From: Acanthopleura granulata
Taxonomy: Eukaryota; Mollusca; Polyplacophora; Chitonida; Chitonidae
Reading direction: 5' to 3'
Assembly: GCA_016165875.1 (NCBI GenBank)
Contig: JABBOT010000008.1
Span: 1,667,716 to 1,731,715 of the forward strand
Length of the DNA stretch: 64,000 bases
In this document: positions 14,401 through 26,400 of the stretch, one piece after another
Numbering within the stretch: position 1 is the stretch's first letter
Layout: each line of letters opens with the position of its first letter
Notes under the pieces: model-generated
Told to the model about the DNA's origin: nothing
The model's input: the letters and a program-made list of their open reading frames with translations, nothing else
Database searches by the model: none
Made by a program: the position numbers and the translations under genes

Positions 14401-17400
14401 TAAAACCAGGCTGGTCTAATGGCATGACAGCTCTATGCCGCATAACTGTCTCAATCACTTTTGTAACACATACTACTTGTACACTGATATCCTCAACACC
14501 TTTATAACAAATAATAGACACCAGCAAACCAGTCTCTGCAATGTTTATGTAAAAGTTAACTATTCATACTATGTTTCATGTGAAGTACAGGTTTATCAAT
14601 TCCACTTCTATGTGTTGGATAATCTAATTTTGAAGTTTCAATGTCAATGCAAATAGTGACCAACAAGCCATCTTTAGAGGGAATTCATTTATGTTCATGT
14701 ATTTATTTGGAGAGCCTCAATCCTACAACTGTACTCTTGAATATTTTATGACATTCTGTGACAAATCCAATAAGAAACATTGCCTGATATCAAACAAAAC
14801 CCTAAAGCCATAACAAAACCACGGAGTGATGGAATCATGTACAAAACCCTAAAGCCATAACAAAACCACGGAGTGATGGAATCATGCAAGCAATCTTACT
14901 GATCCAAGGCTGTGGCCGGAGCTATGCTTACAGCAAACAGGCCAGCGAGGGCTCCATCTACAGTCTGAACACACATTCTGCACGATACGTACCACTCACA
15001 TGCTACTCACCTTAACCTCCTAGAGTACAGTTTCAGGTGCATTTTGCAAAACTACACTTATGACCATGAATTCCAGCCTCAAAAATAAATGATTACAGAA
15101 GGCGGATTTACATCTGTCCCTTCAAACAACCAACTATAGTGCTACTATATATCAAGTTTAGTACGAGTCATGAATTGATTTACTTCCCTTTGTACATGTA
15201 GCATGATAAAGAAACAACATTGTAGTTTTGTAAGACTGAATCGGAGGCATGTTTCAAAATGGGTACCTAGTGCTACACGCAGATAACTACCATGGCAACC
15301 ACTGTTTAGGCAATGTCACCATGGTAGTTACACACACACAGTGCTACAAGTGCCTTGTCAAACGAACCCATGAGCCTACTGAATAACAAGGTTCATCACT
15401 TCACCTGTTTGTTCATCCAATTTCCAGGTGGTGATATTGTTCCACAGAGAAAAAAAATGGACCCAGGGAACTCTAGCAGCCTGGCCGCCTAAGGACCTAA
15501 CAGAGGACGTGATGCTGTTTTCTTATTTCACAGCCTCCCAATTAATCCAATCTTCATCTAACAAACATTTGCCAAAAATAATAAAACTCAACCCTCACTG
15601 TTCAATATCTTGAATGCAACATTGAGACTAGCCTTACCGAGGAGAGCTGGCATGTTTCTGAAGAGGGAGATGAGACCGTCAGTGATGACTGGGGAGTTGT
15701 GGAGAGTGACATGCCACAGCTCTAGCCCATCCTCCAGCAAGTAAATGTGAGGGTCCTGGGTCAAGTCCGTACTCATCTGGATCACCGGCAGCAAAAAGTG
15801 GAACATACTGGCACAGCTGTTCCCCAGACCCTGCAACAGCACGGCAACATTGACACTAAAACATGGAACATACTGGCACAGCTGGTCCCCAGACCCTGCA
15901 ACAGCACGGCAACATTGACAATAAAACATGGAGCATACTGGCACAGCTGGTCCCCAACTTCTGCAACAATAGGGCAACATTGACAACAATAACAACTATA
16001 TGTGGAGCATATAGGCACAGGCGGTCCTCAAACCCTGCAACAACATGGCAACAGTGACAACAAAAAGTGGAGCATACTGGTACAGGTGGTTCCCAAACCC
16101 TGCAACATAGTAGTAACAATGACAGCAACTCTTCAGCAAAGTGGAATATACCTGGCAGGTGGCCCCAAAGCCTGCAACAACATGGCAACATTGAAAACAA
16201 CAAAATGGAACATGCACAGCTGGTCCTCAAACCCTGCTACGATGTGGTGACAATGGCAACAACTCAACAGCAAAAAGTGGAAAATACTGCCACAGGTTGT
16301 CCCCTAACCCTGCAGTGTCTCCAATCCCTCCAGTAAGTGTTATCTACACGTGCCACTACTCAGGAAGTCGATAATGGATGCTATGCGTGGCCAACTTCAC
16401 AAAACTTTCTGTGTAGTAGGGTTGCTTATATAACATAAAGACAACCTCATTTCCAAAACCATCATGAGCAATCTGATTAGCGTTGTTATGTTGTATTGTT
16501 AAGTAGGTTTTCTTGTGTACTATAACATACACGTACATGGAGTCAATACCAAATGTACTCACCTGGACAAGGTGGATAAGTGTGGTGAGAATTGCACACC
16601 TCAGCATGTTGTGCTCAGAGGCATCTTGCCACAAGATGGGAAGGTACTGGACCAGGGAGGAGGCATGGGGGCGAATCTGCACCCCCACTCGTTCTATCAC
16701 AAACGATATCACATGTAAGATTTGCATCTGCAAACACAGAATCACAACATGTATCATTTATTAAAAGTTCTGTTTTTGAAGCGACGTTTCGGTACAGATA
16801 CTAATACCGTTTTCAAGCATAATGAACAACCAGACGCGACTTGATATCCATATAACCTTGCTATGTTATCCAGCTCAACTTCTAAATGCCTCTCAAAGAT
16901 GTTATTTATTAAAAGACAAGGCTTAGGAGAAACCTAGTAGTTTGCTGGATTTTTAAACTGCTTTAAATACTTACTTTATATGTTGACCTGACAGCTGACC
17001 TTAACACGAAAAGTTTACCTGGATACCATCCCTGATGCCATTAGCCCCCAGCCCCGCTTTTTTTTGGACAGTACAACTTACTGGGGATAATGATTTAAAC
17101 TACACAGAAATCTAACACTCTCACATGACTTCCTTGGCTTGCTTACATGTTGGTATGGGCATTTCACCACTGATACTTGCAAGACCTGTACACTGTGAAC
17201 AAAGAACTAAAATTATCACACTTAGGTCTTATCAAATTTTACAACAAATGTGTACCTTCACACAGACATACCTTACTATCACATTCATTGACATCTTTCA
17301 GTAACTGGAACAGAAGGCCAAAGGCTGTATCTAGGTACTGCAAAGAAAGAAAAAAAGAGTACATGTATTTTGCAAGATCTTAGATGCAATATTCACTGCA

Positions 17401-20400
17401 TTCATATTATATTTTCCATAAACAAAGCAACCCATTTTGCATAGAACTTCTGTTACTTTGTAAATGACACATGTCACAGAAGATAAATAACATGACAAGG
17501 CTTGAATACTCACTGGAAGGAACTGTTCTGTCTTGAACTCAAAATCATCCACAGGTGAAAACTGTTAAGGATTTTATACAAAATCAACACAACAATGTCT
17601 TAGCACAGATTGCAAACAAATTGTAAATCTCTGAACTGTCCACACTGAGGAAAGCTTCCACTTTGGGCTCTGGATACTCACATTTTAGGAGTTTAAGCCT
17701 ACATGTATTGGAATATGCAAGGTTAATTCACTTGAATAATGTTTGTATAAAAGGCCGGCAAACAGGGGGAGAAGAACTGGACATGGCTAAGGGCCATTTG
17801 CTAGCTCTCAACACGGGCCTCACATAACGCCAGGCAAGCAGGACATTTTCTGGTTTTAAAGCTAACTGAAAATACAATATAGAAAATTATGCAGGAAAGA
17901 TCCCGATGATGCCAAGTAACTTCTGGATGTGGGATGATTTACTCCATTTGCAAATGTTTTGTGAAGTTCTTCTCCACTTATTTTCATTACTTCATTATAC
18001 AAACCATATCGTATTAACCACACCTGTGACATTACACACGTGTAGCACATGTCAATGACAAACATCAAGGATATAAGTCTTAAGCGTAGTGGCTGCTTCT
18101 ATGCGGACCACCAAGTCCTCGTCACGGTCCAGGAGGGGTAAGATGGCCTCGTAGAGGGCGGGTCGCAGACTGACCGCCATCTTAACACCCACCCACTGTC
18201 CTGCCACCCAGATCACTCGTCTCCGGATAATACGGTAGCTGGGGGAAGAAAAAGACATCGGACATCAAGGGCTGTCCTCTTCACACTTACCAAACTTCAT
18301 CAACCTTTTCTTGTTTACATGGTGCATACTTGGGCATACTTTGAGAACAGATCCAGAATATATGTATAAAAAAATGCTAAACCCTAAATTGGTGCACAAT
18401 ATAGCTGCCACATTGCCAAAGTGGCATTAACCCATAATCACTCATCATATCTGATCTTTTAAGAAGTATAAATGTGCAACCAAACTTGCATTTCAATGTC
18501 CACAATGTGGGAGTGCAAAGGTTAACTCTTCGCATCCTACAGTTCTAATGGATACGTAGCAAAAAGTTGCATTTTGAATCCCATGATTTAGAAGTGTCTA
18601 TGATAACATATCATGATTAGCACAGTTCTTTCTTTTTAAAATACACACTGATCCATGTATTCTCAAACATCATGGTCATGATCAACTATATAGTGTACAT
18701 TTACACTCTGGAGACCTTGCCTAATATGGAAACCATTAGAGCTCTTCGAAACAATTTGAGCAGTTAAAAGCTAAAGAACCGAATCTCAGAGAATACATGT
18801 AAATGTGTTTTAAATCCTTGTCATCTTACTTGGGGTGCTTGATTTTGAGTTCCTGGACTAAGTGTGTTGAGAACCAGTTGTCAAAATCCACTTCATCATA
18901 CAGATCAAATGATGCCAGACCAACGGCGTTGTACACTGAAAGACACAGGCCAAAGCTTCAGTGAGTTGTTATTACTAGAGAGAGAAACAGCTAAGAAATG
19001 TAAAGGAGCATTTCTTTGGTTACTCAGAGCATTTTGAAATGCAATGGGAGTGCTACACAAATTCAAGTTTTTTTGAAGTGCTTTATTCCCCTTTTTTCTC
19101 CTGTCCAAACACTGCAGTGCTTGTAGACTACCCGTGTGTTTTATATGCACACATGTACTGAAAGATGTTTCATATGGAAACAAACAAATGAGTCGACAAC
19201 TTTGATACAGGCATATGCAGGTTTTACCTATTCTCTGTTGATACAAAATTTCAGTCTCCTTCAACTGCACTGAAATATACAACAACTATCAAAATCTGAT
19301 GATAAGCATGAACAAAAAAAATTATTTAAATAAAGATAGGTTAACATTCTGGTTTTAGCACCATGGTATTCTTTGTACCTGCTTCTTTCCTCAGCATGGT
19401 TGCCATGTCGTCTGGATCACAGGGACCCTGTAAGCCATTCACAATCTCCAGCAGCACTGGGGTTAACGTCTGGCGGAACTCTTTGAAGAGCGACAAGAAC
19501 AGCACTTCTGTGCATGGCTGGGAAGAAGAGGGTGAAAGAGGTCATTCTACAGCAGCGAAACTATGCATCAAAGGTAGCAGGGGGCCTCTGTGGCTCAGTT
19601 GGTTAGAGTGCTATCGCAGCACAATGACCCAAAGCCTCCCACCAATGCGGTTGCTGTGAGTTCAAGACCAGCTCATGCTGTCTTCCTCTCCGGCCGTACG
19701 TGGGAAGGTCTGCCAGCAACCTGCAGATGGTCGTGGGTTTCCCCAGGCTCTGCACTATTTGCTCCCACCATTACGCTGGCTGCCATGGTATAAGTGAAAT
19801 ATTCTTGGGTAAGGCGTAAAACACCAATCAAATAATAAATACATCAATCAAAGGTAGCAGTATGGTGCCAAATGGGTGTACATGTACATGTGCAAGCATA
19901 ATAGGGCTTTTCTACAATCAATAGACAGACAAATCTTGTTAAATCAAATTGAACTTTACAATTCATCAGCTGGTTGGGTGTTACACTGGCAGTAACAACG
20001 ACAAATGTAGAGAGAAATAACAATCTGAACTCTGAATGAGCAAAAGGCATGTATATCAAATCAGCAACTGCATGGATTTCTACAAATTAACTGATAGACT
20101 CTTAATTACAAAAAGACATCAATATCTGCCAGATTAAGAAATCTTTAAGGTATCACTGAGAAAAGCATGGAAACACATGTATGAAGCTGTATGGGTTGGG
20201 TAATTATAAAATATGAGCAGATGTTTAAAATGGAATATTTCTGTTACTATGAAGAGTAACTATTATTTTGATGACTTACCCGGAGAGAGAACCTAAAACT
20301 GTCTCCACCTTCATCAAGAGCTGCCAAAATCAGGAGTGATTCACAAGATAATAAAGTGTTAGATGAATTACTTCCATGAGACATTCACTTTTTACTTTAG

Positions 20401-23400
20401 TTAATCCTTATCACTGCACCCAAGAACTATCTCGAAAATGGGAGTTTGAAATACATACTTCATGAAACTATTTAGTCAAAGCTTTTAGTCAAAGTTTTTA
20501 TTTAAAGACATTTCTGCAGTCATAACCTAATGCTAGCAGGACTGCAGAAATTGATGGTTTCATGGACAAGATATATCACTGAGACTTTGTTGACAATGTT
20601 ACCATAATCCTCAGGATCTCCGTCCCATGTCATCAGGTCGTCTGTTTTCAACAGGAAGTAGTTTGAGACAAGTTGTCGACAGATTTCTGCTAAAACACCA
20701 GGAGTGAAGAACTCCATCTTGATTTTGTACGCCTCCAGAGTGATCGGGTCAGCAGTATCTGGTGGAACATATATACATACATGTACACATTAAAAGTGAA
20801 CTGTTTTAGTTTTATTTTTCACTTCACTTAACTGAATGAATCCTGCAGTGCCACTGATAAGTTTAACGCAATAAATTTCATTCAATATTTCATGAACTTA
20901 TTTTGCCATGAGATGAGAATCATCCTGATGATGGCCAAATAAATGGCTGAAACACTGAGTCAAAATGAAGCTTACATTCTTCAGAGTTATACTACTTGTA
21001 AATTACATTAACTGCATGACGTACATAACAACAGCATAACAATGTGGCAAATTCAAGGGGAGAATAACAATGTGGCCCATTCAAAAAGAGGGGCATAACA
21101 ATGTGACCCATTCAAGAGGGGCATAACAATGTGGCCCATTTAAGAGGAGCATAACAATGTGGGCCATTTAAGAGGGGCATAACAATGTGGCCCATTGAAG
21201 AGAAGCATAACAATCTGGACCATTCAAGGGGAGCAGGACATGGCCCATTCAAGAGGAATATAACAATGTGCCCCATTCAAGAGTATAACAATGTGCCCCA
21301 TTCAAGAGGAGTATAACAATGTGCCCCATTCAAGAGGAGAATAACAATGTGGTCCATTAAAAAGGAGTATAACAATGTGGCCCATTCAAGAGGAGCTTAT
21401 CAATGTGTCTAATTGTGGCCCATTCAAGAGGAGTATAACAATGTGCCCCATTCAAGAGGAGTATAACAATGTGGTCCATTAAAGAGGAGTATAACAATGT
21501 AGCCCTTTCAAGAGGAGTATAACAATGTGGCCCATTCAAGAGCAGTACAATAATGTGGCATATTCAAGAGGAGCAGGACATGGCCCATTCAAGAGGAATA
21601 TAACAATGTGCCCCATTCAAGAGTATAACAATGTGCCCCATTCAAGAGGAGCATAACAACATGGCCCATTCAAGAGGAGTATAACAATGTGCCCCATTCA
21701 AGAGGAGAATAACAATGTGGTCCATTAAAGAGGAGTATAACAATGTGGCCCATTCAAGAGGAGTATAACAATGTGGCCCATTCAAGAGCAGTACAATAAT
21801 GTGGCATATTCAAGAGGAGCAGAACATGGCCCATTCAAGAGGAATATAACAATGTGCCCCATTCAAGTGTATAACAATGTGCCCCATTCAAGAGGAGCAT
21901 AACAACATGGCCCATTCAAGAGGAGTATAACAATGTGGCCCATTCAAGAGGAGCATAACGACATGGCCCATTCAAGAGGAGTACAAGAATTTGGGACATT
22001 CAAGAGGAGTATAACAATGTGGCATATTTAAGAGGTGTATAACAACATGGCCCATTTAAGAGGAGCATGAGAACATGGCCCATTCAAGAGGAGTATAACA
22101 ATGTGGCCCATTCAAGAAGAGTATAACAACATGGCCCATTCAAGAGGAATATAACAATGTGCCCCATTCAAGAGTATAACAATGTGCCCCATTCAAGAGG
22201 AGCATAACAACATGGCCCATTCAAGAGGAGTATAACAACATGGCCCATTCAAGAGGAGCATAACAACATGGCCCATTCAAGAGGAGTACAAGAATTTGGC
22301 ACATTCAAGAGGAGTATGACAACATGGCCCAGTATAACAACATGGCCCATTCAAGAGGAGTATAACAATGTGGCCCATTCAAGAGGAGCATAACAACATG
22401 GTCCATTCAAGAGGAGCATAACGACATGGCCCATTCAAGAGGAGTACAAGAATTTGGCACATTCAAGAGGAGTATAACAACATGGCCCATTCAAGAGGAG
22501 TATAACAATGTCCCCCTTCAAGAGGAGCATAACAGCATGGCCCATTCAAGAGGAGTATAACAACATGGTCCATTCAAGAGGAGCATAACGATATGGCCCA
22601 TTCAAGAGGAGTACAAGAATTTGGCACATTCAAGAAGAGTATAACAATGTGGCATATTTAAGAGGTGTATAACAACATGGCCCATTCAAGAGGAGCATTA
22701 CAACATGGCCCATTCAAGAAGAGTATAACAATGTGGCCAATTCAAGAAGAGTATAACAACATGGCCCATTCAAGAGGAGTATAGCACCATGCGCTACAAC
22801 CAGAAGACATCCCATTTACTAATTTTTGTGAGCTACAAGTCTTTGCCTCATCAGTCATCCACTGAGTAACCTACCTTCGATGCTCTTAGCTGGCCTATAC
22901 TGTTCACAATGAACAATGCCTTTCATCAAGTTGAATGAGTTTACAATAAATCTTTCAAATAAAATTCCTGAAAGAGAAAGAAAAAACAATTTTGAACAAC
23001 TTGAAAAACATGTAGGCCTACAAACAACACTCTACCATAAAATTACTGAAAGTCTGGAAAGTCATGTATTTCTTACCGATCGATTTGCCCACAAAATTTA
23101 CTGTCATATTTATTCTGCTTATTATTGTATAGCACCTGGATTGAAAAGTTAGAGAGAAGTCACTGTTCGAGACCTAGTGGCCTTGAAATACTGATTTGAA
23201 AAGATTGGCCTGAGAATCCCTAGCCATCAACAAAAAAGCCGGGCTAGCTCTTACCTTGTCCAACATCAGTGAAAGTGTATGCAACCACAAAATCCAGGGT
23301 GGGCCGAATGTACTGAACGTAGGAGGTTGGGTGGGACTCCAACATGTCCAGGAGCTGACAAAAGAAGGAAAAATCCAGCAGGTAGTGACAGGATATAACA

Positions 23401-26400
23401 TGGGTCTATTTACTTGATTTAATTTATTTGATTGGCGTTTTACGCCGTAATCAAGAATATTTCACTTGTTGGATGGTAGCCAGCATTATTGTGGGAGGAA
23501 ACCAGGCAGGCCCCGGTGGAAAACGCACAACCATCCGCAGGTTGCTGGCAGACCTTCCCACGTACAGCCTGAGAGGAAGCCAGCAAGAGCTGTACTTGAA
23601 CTCACAGCGACCGCATTGGTGGGAGGTTTTCTGTGCGCTAACAAACCACATGGGTCTATTATTGCATAGTAAACCATGGAATTTCAAAATTAAGGCTCCC
23701 CTGACTCAAGATTTACAAAATCTTTAAGAGTTCCATGCATGCATGAAATGGAAAAGCCTGACATACCACTGTGAGTGACATTCAGAAGATTCCATATTCT
23801 GTGACTTTCTTAATACAAGGCAGTGTTAAATACAGTTGTGCAATAAAATCTATGCCTGCTACAAGTAAAATTCTATGTGTAGTTGTTATTCTGGTACAGC
23901 GTACAATCAAAGTTCATCAGTCCAGTTACCTACCACTTTGGTCATCAACAATGTCAGTTTTTCCACTTTCTCCACCATCTGGTGATTTCCCCACAAACTT
24001 CTTCCTATTGAAATACATAAAAAAAAACACTTTCTCATTTAATCTCAGGAACATTCTTAGAAATCATTCTGAAAAAAAATTCCTTTTGTAGTGATATTTC
24101 TTGATCACTTAACCACATATCACTTGGCCAAAAATCTCACTGATACAAGTAGCCTACATCAATGTCAAAATATATTTGTGACCACTCAAGATCAGTTGGC
24201 ACTGCACCAAGTATCTGCTAATCTATGGACATATGTCAGAATGAAGATAACTGTTAACTACATACTGCACTCCAGAGAGGGTTTGACTTTCTCAAACACC
24301 AAGGCCAGGAAGGTGTTGATCAAGGGGTTCTTCTGGGGATCCCGGAATCCAAACACAGCCTGCTTCCTCAGAACTGCCAAAAATATGCACATATACAGGT
24401 ATTCACACTCTAGGTTAAGAACTCTAGGACTGATGAATTTGAAAAATATAATGGCCTCAGGCCTTCAAACTTAGACTGACTATCATTTAAACAAAGTGGT
24501 ACGGGTAATGGAAATATTTATTTCACCTGACAGAAGTAAACTGAGCAAACCAATTTCTAACATAAAGTTTATGTGGACTACACAGGACTTAAATGACGTA
24601 GGAAGTTTGGACAAAAGTTGATAAGTACAAAAGACAATACTGATAACCTCTCAGACTAAGAGTGGCTCTATCCACTGCAGCTAACATCTGTTCATCGTGC
24701 TGAGATGCCAGCTGGAGAAACTCAGACAGGTGCTTGTTCCACAGATCCAAGATAAATCCAAATATATCCAGAGTGAGCTAAAAATAAAAGAATGAATACT
24801 TCTATGATATTCACAAAGATGCTGAGATTTTCCACATTGTCTATAAAAGACATCTTCAATCATTTATTTATTTATGTATTTATTTATTTATTTATGTCAC
24901 TGGTGTTTTACACCATACTTACGGATATTTCACTCATATGATGGCAGCCAGCAATATGGTGGGAGGAAACTGGGCAGAACACCGGGGGGAACCCACCACC
25001 ATCCACAGGTTGCTGGCAGACCTTAATATATATGGCCGGAGCAGAAGCCAGCATAAAATGAACTTTAACTCAGAGTGACCACGCTGGTGAGAGGCTCCTG
25101 GGTCATTATGCTGTGCTAGCGTACTAACCATATGAGCCATGGAAGGCCTATCTTCAATGAATATATCACAGTGAACTGGCCATTCTACTGACAGTGTATA
25201 TAACCTAGCAGACCATCGCACCTGCACAGGCATTTCCACACAAGAGTTTTTTCTTGCCTATTTTTGTCAAGCACTTCATGTAAAATCATTTTTCCTATAA
25301 CATGCAACGTTTTATTTCAAAGATTGTACATGTATGAAAGCCTTATCATGTGCGTTTGTTCGAAGACGACTTTCTGACACGCCTAAGTCACACATCACTA
25401 TCATCAAGTGCATGCAGGTGTGTTTATGCAGAATATAAATATACATCAGACTGATAGGTGTCATTTAGAAAGTGAGTTTACATGTACGTATTATCGTTAT
25501 TTGAGATAACATCTTTTGGACATAGCACAGGTTCACTCGCCACCAACCAGCGGATGGTCTGGACAGCTGACAAGCAATGCTGGTGATTTGGTGCCAGACT
25601 CTGTGGTCGCTGGTTTGAAACCCCGGAGTGGTCTCGGCCAATTTTAAGCACTAGAACCTACATGATTTAACCTATGAAAGTGTACTCTCTAATAACAATA
25701 ATGCTGTTATACACATACATGTAGTAAATTGCTTCAATAACAGAATTCAAGTGGAGCAAACAAGATAGTATAAATGTGCCTGCTATACATTTGCTGAAGT
25801 TATGAGCAAATATCAGGGATAAGTTTTGATGAGACAGGCTAGCTTCATCCATTTAAACTGCATTTATTATTAGACAAATCACAACTTTCCTATTTTGTTT
25901 TTCAAATACAGCAATAACACGCCTGTATAAATAAACATCACAAGTACCTCTTCAAAGACCTTTCTATCTGAAGACAGCCTCTTAGATGCCAGGGTTTTGG
26001 TCACATGGTGTAGGACTAGTAGTGCCCTTTGTTGCACCAAATCCTCTGGACAGCGCACCCCTTGAAGAAGTTTGGGGATCAGATCGGGCCAGTTTCGGGG
26101 ACAGTCAAGGCGGGCTACTTTACCTATGAGCACTCCTAACTGTGTGGCAATCTGCACGTACAAGTCGAAGCCAATTATAATAAACATATTTATCTAGACC
26201 ATGAAAAGATGTTAAGGAGGAGACAATGATGAAGTTGACAATATCACAAATTTACACCTATGAAGAGAATTAGGTCCTTAAACTAGATCATACATGTATA
26301 ACACACCAGGGTTACTTAAATGTGAAACTTGCGAGTAAATTTCTGAACGAAAATTACATGCAGTGTAAAAACAACATCATGTCCATGTACCTGACAAGTA

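Noticed and set aside
15588..16336. Overlapping open frames on both strands in the 65-bp array
   Set aside because: By-products of tandem repetition; only 15638-15830 is coding (IPO11 exon 18).
21030..22790. CRISPR-like array
   Set aside because: Directly adjoining units without unique spacers in a eukaryotic intron; it is a minisatellite.
23355..23933. A missing small IPO11 exon between exons 7 and 8
   Set aside because: I first suspected one, but reading exon 7 in the phase set by exon 6 gives MVEKVEKLTLLMTKV, which joins LLDMLESHP directly, as in human.
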